Shown: positions 1-8,664 of the stretch, piece by piece
Layout of the letters: every line of letters starts with the position of its first letter
Numbering within the stretch: position 1 is the stretch's first letter
From: Achromobacter piechaudii NBRC 102461
GTDB taxonomy: Bacteria; Pseudomonadota; Gammaproteobacteria; Burkholderiales; Burkholderiaceae_B
DNA length: 64,000 nucleotides
NCBI RefSeq assembly: GCF_001571245.1
Contig: NZ_BCTK01000005.1
Coordinates: 310,001 to 374,000, forward strand
Direction: 5' to 3'
The notes under the pieces: generated by a model
Database searches by the model: none
What the model saw: only the letters and a program-made list of their open reading frames with translations
Told to the model about the DNA's origin: nothing
Made by a program: the position numbers and the translations under genes

Positions 1-94
1 CTCGGGCGACGTGCCTGAATCCGGGCTCGATGTTCTGAACCAGGATGGTGATTCCGTCGAGGTCGCACTGGCCCGGCAATTGGTCGCCGCCTGA
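1..94 (+). CDS. 3' end of an unidentified protein (partial)
   Basis: An open frame enters from the left edge and stops at TGA 92-94; about 30 C-terminal residues are visible, ending in ALARQLVAA. The peptide is too short to assign to a family. It is followed at once by a perfect intrinsic terminator, which supports its being the real end of a rightward gene. It probably belongs to the ICE backbone upstream of the arsenic cargo, but that is inference from position only. Confidence 0.5.
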   Translation, partial: SGDVPESGLDVLNQDGDSVEVALARQLVAA

Positions 95-106
95 ACTTCA
101 CACAAT

Positions 107-137
107 GCCGACGACCGAGAGGTCGTCGGCTTTTTTT
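107..137 (+). terminator. Intrinsic terminator (perfect 10-bp stem, T7 tail)
   Basis: GCCGACGACC (107-116), loop GAGA, GGTCGTCGGC (121-130), then seven T residues (131-137). The stem has no mismatch. It ends the rightward partial gene at 94, and it also lies just beyond the 3' end of the leftward arsH (153), so transcripts from both sides meet here. The T tract favours the rightward direction. Confidence 0.93.
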
Positions 138-152
138 CAGTGCCTTGCATCG

Positions 153-890
153 TCAAATTGCACCTTGCCGTACACGCTTGGACAGTGATTCAGCGCCCTC
201 TTTGCGCTCGCTGTACCGATCCACCAGATACGGGACCGCGTCGCGCGTGAGCAGCGTGAACTTCATCAGTTCTTCCATCACGTCCACGATGCGGTCGTAA
301 TAGGCCGAGGGCTTCATGCGCCCGACCTCGTCGAACTCCTGGTATGCCTTGGCGACCGAGGACTGGTTCGGGATGGTCAGCATCCGCATCCAGCGGCCGA
401 GCACGCGCATCTGGTTGACCGCGTTGAAGGACTGCGAGCCGCCCGACACCTGCATCACCGCCAGCGTCTTGCCCTGGGTCGGGCGCACCGCGCCGACCGA
501 CAGCGGAATCCAGTCGATCTGCGTCTTCATCAGGCCGGTCATCGCGCCGTGGCGCTCCGGCGAACTCCACACCATGCCTTCGGCCCATTGCACCAGTTCG
601 TGCAGTTCCTTGACCTTGGGGTGATCAGCGGGTGCATCGTCCACCAGCGGCAGGCCGGACGGATTGAACAATCGGGTTTCACCGCCCAGCGCCCGCAGGA
701 TGCGGGCGGCTTCTTCGGCTGCGAGGCGGCTGAACGAGCGTTCGCGCAGCGAGCCGTAGAGCAGCAGGAAGCGCGGCGCGTGGGTGGTCCGTGCCGGCGC
801 GAACAGGTGTTCGGCGTCTGGTTGCTGGAACAGCGCCGCGTCGATGTTTGGCAGGTCGAGGCGGGCTTCAGACACGACGGCCTTTCTCAT
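153..890 (-). CDS. arsH: ArsH, NADPH-dependent FMN reductase-type arsenic resistance protein
   Basis: A 245-residue flavodoxin-fold protein with the ArsH flavin-binding loop ([10 protein letters not shown] near residue 45) and a conserved [10 protein letters not shown] stretch. Characterised ArsH proteins are NADPH:FMN oxidoreductases, and several oxidise trivalent organoarsenicals such as methylarsenite to less toxic pentavalent forms. I chose the ATG at 890 because it gives the usual family length; the upstream in-frame extension is Arg/Ser-rich shadow sequence. The start lies 23 bp inside the end of arsC (868-1290), implying translational coupling. It is the last gene of the leftward operon arsR-arsC-acr3-arsC-arsH. 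Confidence 0.93.
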   Translation of the reverse strand: MRKAVVSEARLDLPNIDAALFQQPDAEHLFAPARTTHAPRFLLLYGSLRERSFSRLAAEEAARILRALGGETRLFNPSGLPLVDDAPADHPKVKELHELVQWAEGMVWSSPERHGAMTGLMKTQIDWIPLSVGAVRPTQGKTLAVMQVSGGSQSFNAVNQMRVLGRWMRMLTIPNQSSVAKAYQEFDEVGRMKPSAYYDRIVDVMEELMKFTLLTRDAVPYLVDRYSERKEGAESLSKRVRQGAI

Positions 891-1290
891 CAACCAGCGG
901 CTCGCCGTCTTCCTTGTTGAACGCGCCGCGCTGCGGTTGCGGCAGAAGGTCGAGCACGGCTTCCGATGGCCGGCACAGGCGCACACCCAGCGGCGTGACC
1001 ACGATCGGCCGGTTGATGAGAATGGGATGCTGGAGCATGAAACCGATCAGGTCGTCGTCGCTCCACTTCGGGTTGCCCAGGTCGAGTTCGGCATAGGGCG
1101 TACCTTTCTCGCGCAGTATGTCCCGCACCGGCACGCCCATCGCCGCGATCAGCGCCTGGAGCGTGTCGCGGCCGGGCGGCGTCTTCAGGTACTCGATGAT
1201 GGTCGGTTCCTCGCCGCTGTTGCGGATCAGGCCCAGCACGTTGCGCGATGTGCCGCAGGCTGGGTTGTGGTAGATCGTGATGGTGCTCAT
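868..1290 (-). CDS. arsC: ArsC, glutaredoxin-coupled arsenate reductase
   Basis: A 140-residue ArsC of the R773/Spx superfamily, with the active-site segment [10 protein letters not shown] near residue 8 (catalytic Cys12) and the later conserved [17 protein letters not shown]. This type reduces arsenate to arsenite with glutathione and glutaredoxin so that the efflux pump can expel it. The ATG at 1290 gives the canonical [10 protein letters not shown] start. It lies 16 bp after acr3. It is the second, mechanistically unrelated arsenate reductase of the same operon; the other (2395-2889) is of the phosphatase type. Confidence 0.95.
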   Translation of the reverse strand: MSTITIYHNPACGTSRNVLGLIRNSGEEPTIIEYLKTPPGRDTLQALIAAMGVPVRDILREKGTPYAELDLGNPKWSDDDLIGFMLQHPILINRPIVVTPLGVRLCRPSEAVLDLLPQPQRGAFNKEDGEPLVDEKGRRV

Positions 1291-1306
1291 GGATGCCTCT
1301 TGGAGA

Positions 1307-2383
1307 TTACGAAGTGGTCGCGCGGCGTTCGTACCAGCCGCGTGAGCGGTTGACCACCCGCACCACCAGCAGCATGACCGGCACCTCGATGAGCACGCCG
1401 ACCACTGTTGCGAGTGCCGCACCGGAATGGAAGCCGAATAGGCTGATGGCGGCGGCCACGGCCAGCTCGAAGAAGTTGCTGGCACCAATCAACGCGGATG
1501 GCCCAGCGACGCAGTGCTTTTCGCCCGCCTGGCGGTTGAGCCAGTACGCCAGCCCGGAATTGAAGAACACCTGGATCAGGATCGGCACCGCGAGCATGGC
1601 GATCACCAGCGGCTGCCGGATGATGGCCTCGCCTTGGAAGGCGAACAGCAGCACCAGCGTCAGCAACAGCGCGGCGATGGACAACGGGCCGATGCGTTCC
1701 AGTGCCCTGTCGAACGCGGCCTGTCCCTTGCGCAGCAGCGCCCGGCGCCAAAGCTGGGCCAGGATGACCGGAATGACGATGTACAAACCCACCGACACCA
1801 GCAAGGTGTCCCAAGGCACCGTGATCGAGGACAGGCCCAGCAGCAGGCCGACGATGGGTGCGAAGGCGAGCACCATGATGGTGTCGTTCAAGGCCACTTG
1901 CGACAGCGTAAATGCCGGATCGCCGCCAGTCAGTCGGCTCCAAACGAAAACCATTGCGGTGCACGGTGCGGCAGCCAGCAGGATCAGGCCGGCGATGTAG
2001 CTGTCGAGTTGGTCGGCGGGCAGCCAATCAGCAAAAGCGTGGCGGATGAAGATCCACGCCAGAAGTGCCATTGAGAACGGCTTGACGGCCCAATTGATGA
2101 ACAGCGTGATCCCCATGCCTCGCCAATGCTGGCGCACCTGGCCGAGCGCGGCGAAGTCCACCTTCAGCAGCATAGGGATGATCATCACCCAGATCAGCAA
2201 GCCCACCGGCAGGTTGACTTGAGCGATCTCCATGCGGCCGATGGCCTGGAATGCGGCGGGCGCGAACTGGCCCAGAGCGATACCCGCGATGATGCACACC
2301 GCCACCCATAGCGTCAGGTAACGCTCAAAGCCGCTCATGGCGGAGTTTGCTGGCGCGGGGCCGGCGGTATCGGTTGCGCTCAT
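1307..2383 (-). CDS. acr3: ACR3-family arsenite efflux permease
   Basis: A roughly 358-residue inner-membrane protein with about ten hydrophobic segments. It carries the ACR3 signature AAPCTAMVFVWSRLTGGDP with the conserved Cys needed for arsenite transport, and SNFFELAVAAAI near the C-terminus. It exports arsenite using the membrane potential and is unrelated to ArsB. ATG at 2383 is preferred over the in-frame GTG at 2398 because a GAGG ribosome-binding site sits about 9 bases upstream and the GTG would overlap the preceding stop. It sits between the two arsenate reductases. Confidence 0.95.
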   Translation of the reverse strand: MSATDTAGPAPANSAMSGFERYLTLWVAVCIIAGIALGQFAPAAFQAIGRMEIAQVNLPVGLLIWVMIIPMLLKVDFAALGQVRQHWRGMGITLFINWAVKPFSMALLAWIFIRHAFADWLPADQLDSYIAGLILLAAAPCTAMVFVWSRLTGGDPAFTLSQVALNDTIMVLAFAPIVGLLLGLSSITVPWDTLLVSVGLYIVIPVILAQLWRRALLRKGQAAFDRALERIGPLSIAALLLTLVLLFAFQGEAIIRQPLVIAMLAVPILIQVFFNSGLAYWLNRQAGEKHCVAGPSALIGASNFFELAVAAAISLFGFHSGAALATVVGVLIEVPVMLLVVRVVNRSRGWYERRATTS

Positions 2384-2394
2384 CGGTTCAGGCC

Positions 2395-2889
2395 TCACTG
2401 GCGGCCGATGTCGCGCAGTTCGCGCTGCAACGACATGGCATCTAGACTCTTGATCGGCAGCGACAGGAACAACTCGATGCGTCGGCGCAGCGTCATGGCG
2501 GTATCGAAGAACGCCTTGCTTTGTCGTTCCAAGGAGCCTTCCACGGCAGCCGGGTCAGGCACGCCCCAATGCGCCGACACCGGCTTGCCCGGCCATAGAG
2601 GACAAGCCTCGCCGGCTGCGTTGTCGCAGACGGTGAAGATGAAATCGAACACCGGCGCATCGGGCTTCACGAACTCGTCCCAGCTCTTGCTGCGGTAGCC
2701 CGTTGTCGGAAGGTGCAGCCGCTCCAGCGTGGCGAGCGCCAGCGGGTGAACTTCGCCTTTCGGATGGCTACCTGCCGACCAGGCGTGAAACCGCCCCTGG
2801 CCCATGTCGTTGAGGATGCCTTCGGCGAGGATGGAGCGGGCCGAATTGCCCGTACAGATGAACAAGGCGTTGTAAGTGGTATCGGTCAT
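2395..2889 (-). CDS. arsC: ArsC, low-molecular-weight phosphatase-type arsenate reductase
   Basis: A 164-residue protein with the LMW-PTPase P-loop CTGNSARS (residues about 12-19, CX5R) and the later Cys pair in TVCDNAAGEACPLWPG, which is the thioredoxin-linked relay of this arsenate reductase class. It converts arsenate to arsenite. The ATG at 2889 fits the family start; the long upstream extension of the frame is shadow coding over arsR. Only 2 bases separate it from the arsR stop, and acr3 begins 11 bp downstream, so the genes are co-transcribed. Confidence 0.94.
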   Translation of the reverse strand: MTDTTYNALFICTGNSARSILAEGILNDMGQGRFHAWSAGSHPKGEVHPLALATLERLHLPTTGYRSKSWDEFVKPDAPVFDFIFTVCDNAAGEACPLWPGKPVSAHWGVPDPAAVEGSLERQSKAFFDTAMTLRRRIELFLSLPIKSLDAMSLQRELRDIGRQ

Positions 2890-2891
2890 GG

Positions 2892-3212
2892 TCAGCAGCA
2901 GGTCTTGGATGGAGAAACCTCGCATACGCCACCTTGGCAGCAATGCTCGGTCAGGTAGCCGATGAGGCCGTTCATGTGGCCGTACTCGGCCCGATAGATC
3001 AGGTTGCGACCCTGCTGCTCGATGGTGACGAGGCCGGCATGGGCCAGCTCCTTCAAGTGGAAGGACAAGGTGTTGCGGGCCACGTCGAGCTGGTCGGCTA
3101 GCGTGCTTGGCGTCAGTCCGCCCGGGCCAGCAACGACCAAGGCGCGGAACACGCGCAGGCGCTGGGTGTGAGCCAGGGCGTTTAAGGCGGAAATGGCTTG
3201 ATCTTCTTGCAT
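2892..3212 (-). CDS. arsR: ArsR-family arsenite-responsive repressor
   Basis: A 106-residue winged-helix repressor of the ArsR/SmtB family; the recognition helix region is ARNTLSFHLKELAHAGLV. It lacks the classical ELCVCDL site; instead the C-terminus is Cys-rich (EHCCQGGVCE and a terminal TCC), as in ArsR variants with relocated arsenite ligands. ATG at 3212 chosen; a TTG codon extension to 3230 would run into the operator. It heads the arsenic operon and presumably represses it through the palindrome 3215-3238, which begins three bases from the start codon. Confidence 0.93.
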   Translation of the reverse strand: MQEDQAISALNALAHTQRLRVFRALVVAGPGGLTPSTLADQLDVARNTLSFHLKELAHAGLVTIEQQGRNLIYRAEYGHMNGLIGYLTEHCCQGGVCEVSPSKTCC

Positions 3213-3214
3213 GG

Positions 3215-3249
3215 TTCGATAATACAACAATTATTGAATCAATGTGCAA
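3215..3249 (-). promoter_or_regulatory. ars operator and overlapping promoter
   Basis: Inverted repeat TTCGATAAT (3215-3223) and ATTATTGAA (3230-3238) separated by ACAACA; the arms match at 8 of 9 positions. On the minus strand a -35-like TTGCAC (3249-3244) is followed after 17 bases by TGTATT, or after 19 by TATTAT, inside the operator. Repressor bound here would block RNA polymerase. With either -10 the transcript would start at or close to the arsR ATG, so the arsR message may be leaderless or nearly so. Confidence 0.75.
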
Positions 3250-3380
3250 ACCACAGTTGGGTTTGCGGGTTGCGCTATGTGTTGGACTGCAAAAGCGGGT
3301 AGCTCCCAGTTCGCATTCCTGACTGACCGCGCCGCCGCGCGCGGCCAAGGTATCGGCATCGCAACAGAAGAGCCGATGCC

Positions 3381-3959
3381 ATGCCCGCAATCCATGTATC
3401 CCGGCACTTGGTCGGCGCCGGCCTCCTGGCCGCAGCCCTGCCCAGTGGCTGCGCGACCACCACGGCGCCGCTCGCACCCGATGCCATCGAGGAAGTCTCG
3501 GCCGCGCCCGAACCCGAGGCGCCCGAGTACATCCCGGTCGTGCGCTACGGCCGCTACACGCTGGTCGAGTTGGCACCCACGGCAGCGCAGCGCGACCTGC
3601 TGTTGCAGACCATCGACGTGTCCATGCCCGAGGATGCCCGCGCCACGGTCGGCGACGGGATGCGGCATGTGCTCAAGCGCAGCGGCTACGGCCTTTGCGA
3701 GACCGCGCATGCCGTGATCGAACTGTACGCGCTGCCGCTGCCGGCGGCACATCTGCATCTCGGCCCCATGACCTTGCGCCATGCGCTGCTCACGCTGGCT
3801 GGGCCGTCCTGGGAACTGCACGCGGATGACCGCGCACGGCAAATCTGCTTCGATCGGCCCGGCGACCGTGCAGTCGCCGAGTCCCCATCCGGGCCACTCG
3901 CCACCGAGACGGTGCAGACGTTCCCGCTGGCGCCTGCGGTTTCGGGAGGCCAGCCATGA
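3381..3959 (+). CDS. PilL N-terminal domain lipoprotein (ICE, TIGR03748-like)
   Basis: A 192-residue protein with a signal peptide ending in a lipobox (LPSGC, Cys24), followed by the PilL N-terminal motif YIPVVRYGRYTLVELAPTAAQRDLL and a region ending in the SWELHADDRARQICF segment. In ICEclc/PFGI-1-type elements this domain stands alone as a short lipoprotein near the start of the transfer region. Its exact role is not established; an outer-membrane or pilus-assembly role is inferred from PilL of type IV pilus conjugation systems. It overlaps the next gene by 4 bp. Confidence 0.88.
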   Translation: MPAIHVSRHLVGAGLLAAALPSGCATTTAPLAPDAIEEVSAAPEPEAPEYIPVVRYGRYTLVELAPTAAQRDLLLQTIDVSMPEDARATVGDGMRHVLKRSGYGLCETAHAVIELYALPLPAAHLHLGPMTLRHALLTLAGPSWELHADDRARQICFDRPGDRAVAESPSGPLATETVQTFPLAPAVSGGQP

Positions 3960-4600
3960 ATGCCTCGCATCCCGCCCAACGCTCAACCGCGGCGGTTGTC
4001 ATACAGAGCCTGTTCTGGCTTTGGCTGATCGGCCTCAGTGTCATCGTGGCGCTGGGCTACCTGGCGATGCGCGATCAAACCGACCAGGATCGGCTGGATT
4101 CCCGCCTGCAGCGCCTGGAAGCGCAGGCGACTGGCCTGGCCGAGACCATCGAGGCCATCCAGCAGCGCCCAGCCGTCGCAACGGCCGCTGACCTCAAGGA
4201 CACCCGCCAAGTCCTGGAAGCACGCGCTGCCCAGGTCGAGAAGTCGCTGAGCGGCTATGCCGCCGCTGATGACCTTCAGGCGCTACGCGCCGAAATCGAG
4301 CAGATCAAGACGCGCCAGACCGCCGCGCGTGCCGCAGCCCCCGCCCAGCCGCGCGCATCACGCCCGGCCGCCGCCTCCAAGGCCGAACCGCCGCCGCTGC
4401 CGTTCCGCGTCGTCGGCGCCGAACTGCGCGCTGGCCAGCGCAGCGTGTCCGTCGCGCCGAGCACCGGGGACTTCATGCCCGCCCAACTTCAGGTGCTGCT
4501 GCCCGGGGATGCGGTCGGCCCGTGGCGCCTGCAGGCGATCGAGGGCAACACCGCAGTGTTCCAGGCCGGCAACCAGACCCGCCGTGTGGCGATTCCCTGA
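3956..4600 (+). CDS. Conserved ICE membrane protein with coiled coil
   Basis: A 214-residue protein: one N-terminal transmembrane helix (about residues 14-38, FWLWLIGLSVIVALGYLAM), a heptad-rich coiled coil (about 45-125) with many Glu/Arg/Leu residues, an Ala/Pro linker, and a C-terminal beta-type domain (about 145-214). A bitopic periplasmic scaffold protein is likely. I do not recognise a named family. Start-stop overlaps on its left side and 12 bp on its right place it in the transfer operon of the ICE. Confidence 0.75.
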   Translation: MNASHPAQRSTAAVVIQSLFWLWLIGLSVIVALGYLAMRDQTDQDRLDSRLQRLEAQATGLAETIEAIQQRPAVATAADLKDTRQVLEARAAQVEKSLSGYAAADDLQALRAEIEQIKTRQTAARAAAPAQPRASRPAAASKAEPPPLPFRVVGAELRAGQRSVSVAPSTGDFMPAQLQVLLPGDAVGPWRLQAIEGNTAVFQAGNQTRRVAIP

Positions 4601-4612
4601 CCGGAGCACCCC

Positions 4613-5338
4613 ATGAAGCCGTCGATCCTCCTTTCCGCGCTCGTGTTGGCGTCGGTGCAGTGGCCCATCTGGGCGCAGCAGCCCGCAACGGCCCCGGCGC
4701 GCAATGCGCAAAGCCAGGAGCGCCCGCTGGCCGCCCGCGTGCTGGACGATCGGGCGGCCAGTGAATGGGGCCTGCAACCGCAGGAGTGGACTCGCTATCG
4801 CGAGCTGATGGACGGGCCGCTGGGCATCTACTCGCCCAACCTGGACCCGCTGTCCGCCCTGGGCATCGAGGCACGCACTGACGAAGAGCGGCGGCGCTAC
4901 GCAGAGCTGCAGGTGCAGGTCGAAGCGCGCCGCGTCGAGAAGCTGCTCGCCTACCAGCGCGCCTACGACGAAGCCTGGCAGCGCCTGAACCCCGGCATGC
5001 AGCGCGTGAACCTGCCCGACGACAAGCCCGGCGCCGGTCCCGTGCGTGGTAGAGGCCGCACCGCGGTGTTCGTCAAGGATGGCTGCGCTGCCTGCGGGCA
5101 GCTCGTACAGCGTCTGCAATCCTCAGGCGCCGATTTCGACCTGTACATGGTCGGAAGCCGCCAGGACGACGCGCGCATCCGCGACTGGGCCAAGCGCGCG
5201 CAGATCGACCCGGCGCGCGTGCGCGCCGGCAGCATCACGCTCAACCACGATGGCGGCCGCTGGCTGTCGCTGGGCCTGCCCGGTGATTTGCCCGCAGCCG
5301 TGCGCGAGGTGAACGGCCAATGGCAGCGCCAGCCGTAG
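4613..5338 (+). CDS. ICE protein TIGR03759-like, periplasmic with CxxC
   Basis: A 241-residue secreted protein (signal peptide cleaved near WAQQ), with a central SEWGLQPQEWTRYRELMDGPLGIYSPN-type region characteristic of this ICE family, and a C-terminal thioredoxin-like domain containing GCAACGQ (a CxxC redox pair). It is probably periplasmic and linked to the type IV secretion channel; a disulfide role is inferred from the motif. The downstream transglycosylase starts inside its 3' end (19-bp overlap), so translation is coupled. Confidence 0.88.
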   Translation: MKPSILLSALVLASVQWPIWAQQPATAPARNAQSQERPLAARVLDDRAASEWGLQPQEWTRYRELMDGPLGIYSPNLDPLSALGIEARTDEERRRYAELQVQVEARRVEKLLAYQRAYDEAWQRLNPGMQRVNLPDDKPGAGPVRGRGRTAVFVKDGCAACGQLVQRLQSSGADFDLYMVGSRQDDARIRDWAKRAQIDPARVRAGSITLNHDGGRWLSLGLPGDLPAAVREVNGQWQRQP

Positions 5339-5922
5339 CTGCCCCCGTATCGCAGTTCTTGCGCGCACTGGTGCTCTCTGCAGGCGTGTATGCCAGCACC
5401 CCCCATGCCCAGGAGGTGCCGCCACCGGCCTACCAGCTTGCCGCCCAGCGCGCGGGCATCCCTTCGACGGTGCTCTACGCCGTGGCCTTGCAGGAGAGCG
5501 GCATCCGGCGCAACGGGCGCATCGTCCCATGGCCGTGGTCCCTCAACGTCGCCGGCCAATCGCGCCGCTTCGCCACGCGCGCCGACGCCTGCGCTGGCCT
5601 GCAGCAGGCGATGCGCGCCACGCCGCACACGCGCATCGACGCGGGCCTGGGCCAGATCAACCTTGGCTACCACAAGCACCGCTTCACCGGCGCGTGCGAT
5701 CTGCTGGACCCGTACCGCAACCTCGCCGTTGCCGCCGAGATCCTGAAGGAGCAGCACACCCCCGGCGAGGACTGGCTGCTGGCGATCGGCCGCTACCACC
5801 GCCCCGCTGGCGGCGAGCCCGCCGTCCGCTATCGGCGCAGCGTGTCCCGCCACCTTGCCCGCGTGCAGGGCACGCGCCCAACCGCCGCGGTCTTCGCCGC
5901 GCGCCAGGAGACCTCCCCATGA
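5320..5922 (+). CDS. Lytic transglycosylase (SLT family), conjugation-associated
   Basis: A 200-residue protein with an N-terminal export signal and a transglycosylase SLT core: ALQESGIRRNG (catalytic Glu), the GLGQINLGYHKHRF motif, and AAEILKEQH. Such enzymes open local holes in peptidoglycan so that the conjugative channel can cross the periplasm (the VirB1/PilT role). Start and stop overlap the neighbours by 19 and 4 bp. The position between TIGR03759 and TIGR03765 is the standard ICE order. Confidence 0.92.
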   Translation: MAAPAVAAPVSQFLRALVLSAGVYASTPHAQEVPPPAYQLAAQRAGIPSTVLYAVALQESGIRRNGRIVPWPWSLNVAGQSRRFATRADACAGLQQAMRATPHTRIDAGLGQINLGYHKHRFTGACDLLDPYRNLAVAAEILKEQHTPGEDWLLAIGRYHRPAGGEPAVRYRRSVSRHLARVQGTRPTAAVFAARQETSP

Positions 5923-6467
5923 CGAAACCCCATCCGGTCCAACTCGCGCTCACGGGCCTGCTCATGCTGCTGTCAGGCCTGCCGCTGGCCTCGCGTGCTG
6001 GCGAGCCGCTGATCGTGGTCGAGGACCGTGGCGGCACGTCGGCATTGCCGTACTACGAAGCCCTGAACCTCCAGCCGCGCGCCAACGCGCCGGCCCGCCC
6101 CCCCATCCCGACGCCCCGGGTTCCCGCCACGCCAGCGGACGAAGCCGCGATGCTGCCGGTGCGCAGCAGCAAGCTCACGCCCGGTACCGTCGCGCGGCGC
6201 GTGATCGAAGCGCCCGGCCTGCGGCCGTTCGCGGTCATCGGCGACGACGAGGCTTCCCGGGTCTGGTTGCAGCGCCGCGCCGCCGCTTTGCGTGAACGCG
6301 GCGCGGTCGGCCTGGTGGTCAACGTCGAGACCGCGCAGAGCCTGGCACGGCTGCGCGCTCTGGTGCCTGGCGTACCGCTCGCGCCCGTGGCCGGCGACGA
6401 CCTGGCCGATCGCCTGGGCCTGCGGCACTACCCGGCGCTGATCACGGCCACCGGCATCGAGCAATGA
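5919..6467 (+). CDS. ICE protein TIGR03765-like
   Basis: A 182-residue exported protein: signal peptide (to about SRAGE), a VVEDRGGTSALPYYEAL segment and a C-terminal domain with LRPFAVIGDDEASRVWLQRR and LGLRHYPALITATGIEQ. These match the TIGR03765 integrating-conjugative-element family that directly precedes TraD. Its function is unknown. The C-terminal fold resembles the TIGR03757/TrbC-like group in having a terminal 'YPxLI' strand. The ATG at 5919 overlaps the preceding stop by 4 bp. Confidence 0.86.
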   Translation: MTKPHPVQLALTGLLMLLSGLPLASRAGEPLIVVEDRGGTSALPYYEALNLQPRANAPARPPIPTPRVPATPADEAAMLPVRSSKLTPGTVARRVIEAPGLRPFAVIGDDEASRVWLQRRAAALRERGAVGLVVNVETAQSLARLRALVPGVPLAPVAGDDLADRLGLRHYPALITATGIEQ

Positions 6468-6471
6468 AGCC

Positions 6472-8664
6472 ATGTCAGGCAAACAGCCGGTCGAGGTTCT
6501 GCTACGCCCAGCGGTGGAGCTATACACCGTCGCGGCGTGTGCAGGCGCCGCGTTTCTGTGCCTGGTGGCCCCATGGTCGCTCGCGCTGAGCCCGGCCATG
6601 GGCATCGGCAGCGCCTTGGCGTTCGGCGCCTACGGCGCGATCCGCTACCGCGATGCCCGCATCATCCTGCGCTACCGGCGCAACATCCGCCGTCTGCCGC
6701 GTTACGTGATGACCAGCAAGGACGTGCCGGTCAGCCAGCAGCGCCTATTCGTGGGGCGCGGCTTTCTCTGGGAGCAGAAGCACACGCATCGGCTGATGCA
6801 GACGTACCGGCCCGAGTTCCGCCGCTACGTCGAGCCGACGCCGGCCTACCGGCTGGCCAGGCGCCTGGAGGAACGGCTGGAGTTCGCGCCATTGCCGCTC
6901 TCTCGCCTGCCGAAGCTCACCGGCTGGGACGTGCCTTTCAACCCCGTGCGCCCGTTGCCGCCTGTCGGCGGCCTGCCAAGGCTGCACGGCATCGAGCCCG
7001 ACGAAGTGGACGTCAGCCTGCCGCTGGGCGAGCGCGTCGGGCACTCGCTGGTGCTGGGCACCACGCGGGTGGGCAAGACGCGCCTGGCCGAATTGTTCGT
7101 CACGCAGGACATCCGCCGCAGGAATGCTGCCGGCGAGCATGAGGTCGTCATCGTCATCGACCCCAAGGGGGATGCCGATCTCTTGAAACGGATGTACGTC
7201 GAAGCCCAGCGCGCTGGCCGCGAAGGCGAGTTCTACATCTTCCACTTGGGCTGGCCGGAAATCAGCGCCCGCTACAACGCCGTGGGCCGCTTCGGTCGGA
7301 TCTCGGAAGTGGCGACACGCATCGCGGGGCAGCTCTCCGGCGAAGGCAACAGCGCGGCGTTCCGCGAGTTCGCATGGCGCTTCGTGAACATCATCGCCCG
7401 CGCCCTGGTGGAACTGGGGCAGCGCCCGGACTACATGCTGATCCAGCGCCACGTCATCAACATCGACGCGCTGTTCATTGAGTACGCCCAGCACTACTTT
7501 GCCAAGACGGAGCCCAAGGCCTGGGAGGTGATCGTCCAGATCGAGGCCAAGCTCAACGAGAAGAACATCCCAAGGAACATGATCGGGCGCGAGAAGCGTG
7601 TGGTGGCGCTGGAGCAATACCTCTCCCAGGCGCGCAACTACGACCCTGTGCTCGATGGCCTGCGCTCGGCGGTGCGCTACGACAAGACCTACTTCGACAA
7701 GATCGTTGCATCGCTGCTGCCGCTGCTGGAAAAGCTCACGAGCGGCAAGATCGCCCATCTCCTGGCGCCGAACTACTCCGACCTGGCCGACCCGCGCCCG
7801 ATCTTCGACTGGATGCAGGTCATCCGAAAGCGGGCCATCGTCTATGTGGGTCTGGATGCGTTGTCTGACGCCGAGGTCGCCGCAGCGGTCGGCAATTCGA
7901 TGTTCTCTGACCTGGTTTCGGTGGCCGGACACATCTACAAGCACGGAATCGACGATGGCCTGCCGGGCGCATCGGCTGGTGCGCGCGTGCCGATCAACGT
8001 GCATGCGGACGAGTTCAATGAATTGATGGGTGACGAGTTCATTCCGCTCATCAACAAGGGCGGTGGCGCGGGCCTACAAGTCACCGCCTACACGCAAACG
8101 CTTTCGGACATCGAGGCCCGCATCGGAAATCGCGCGAAGGCCGGCCAAGTGATCGGGAATTTCAACAATTTATTCATGTTGCGCGTGCGCGAGACGGCCA
8201 CCGCGGAACTGCTGACGAGGCAGTTGCCGAAGGTCGAGGTCTATACGACCACCATCGTCTCGGGCGCGACGGACAGCTCAGACATCCGCGGCGCGACGGA
8301 CTTCACGTCGAACACCCAGGACCGCATCAGCATGTCCAGCGTGCCGATGATCGAGCCGTCACACGTCGTCGGTCTGCCCAAGGGCCAGTGCTTCGCGCTG
8401 CTGCAGGGCGGCCAGCTTTGGAAGGTACGCATGCCGCTGCCGGCGCCGGACCCGGATGAAGTGATGCCGGCGGACCTGCAGCAACTGGCCGGGTACATGC
8501 GCCAGAGCTACAGCGAGGCCACGCAGTGGTGGGAGTTCACCAGCTCGCCGGCCTTGCAGGATGCGGCCTTGCCCGACGACCTGCTGGACGATGCCGCTGC
8601 GGCCGAGCCCGGCGCGGTGGCCACTGGCGCCGACGATGGCTCGGGCAACGAGGCCGTGCCATGA
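6472..8664 (+). CDS. traD: TraD, type IV coupling ATPase (SXT/TOL subfamily)
   Basis: A 730-residue coupling protein: two N-terminal membrane segments (about 17-62), Walker A GTTRVGKTRL (about residue 195), Walker B VIVIDPKGD, and the TraG/TraD ATPase C-terminal part ending in an acidic tail. It links the TraI-bound DNA to the secretion channel and powers DNA transfer at the inner membrane. The next gene overlaps it by 4 bp. Length and context agree with the TIGR03743 subfamily of ICEclc/SXT-type elements. Confidence 0.96.
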   Translation: MSGKQPVEVLLRPAVELYTVAACAGAAFLCLVAPWSLALSPAMGIGSALAFGAYGAIRYRDARIILRYRRNIRRLPRYVMTSKDVPVSQQRLFVGRGFLWEQKHTHRLMQTYRPEFRRYVEPTPAYRLARRLEERLEFAPLPLSRLPKLTGWDVPFNPVRPLPPVGGLPRLHGIEPDEVDVSLPLGERVGHSLVLGTTRVGKTRLAELFVTQDIRRRNAAGEHEVVIVIDPKGDADLLKRMYVEAQRAGREGEFYIFHLGWPEISARYNAVGRFGRISEVATRIAGQLSGEGNSAAFREFAWRFVNIIARALVELGQRPDYMLIQRHVINIDALFIEYAQHYFAKTEPKAWEVIVQIEAKLNEKNIPRNMIGREKRVVALEQYLSQARNYDPVLDGLRSAVRYDKTYFDKIVASLLPLLEKLTSGKIAHLLAPNYSDLADPRPIFDWMQVIRKRAIVYVGLDALSDAEVAAAVGNSMFSDLVSVAGHIYKHGIDDGLPGASAGARVPINVHADEFNELMGDEFIPLINKGGGAGLQVTAYTQTLSDIEARIGNRAKAGQVIGNFNNLFMLRVRETATAELLTRQLPKVEVYTTTIVSGATDSSDIRGATDFTSNTQDRISMSSVPMIEPSHVVGLPKGQCFALLQGGQLWKVRMPLPAPDPDEVMPADLQQLAGYMRQSYSEATQWWEFTSSPALQDAALPDDLLDDAAAAEPGAVATGADDGSGNEAVP

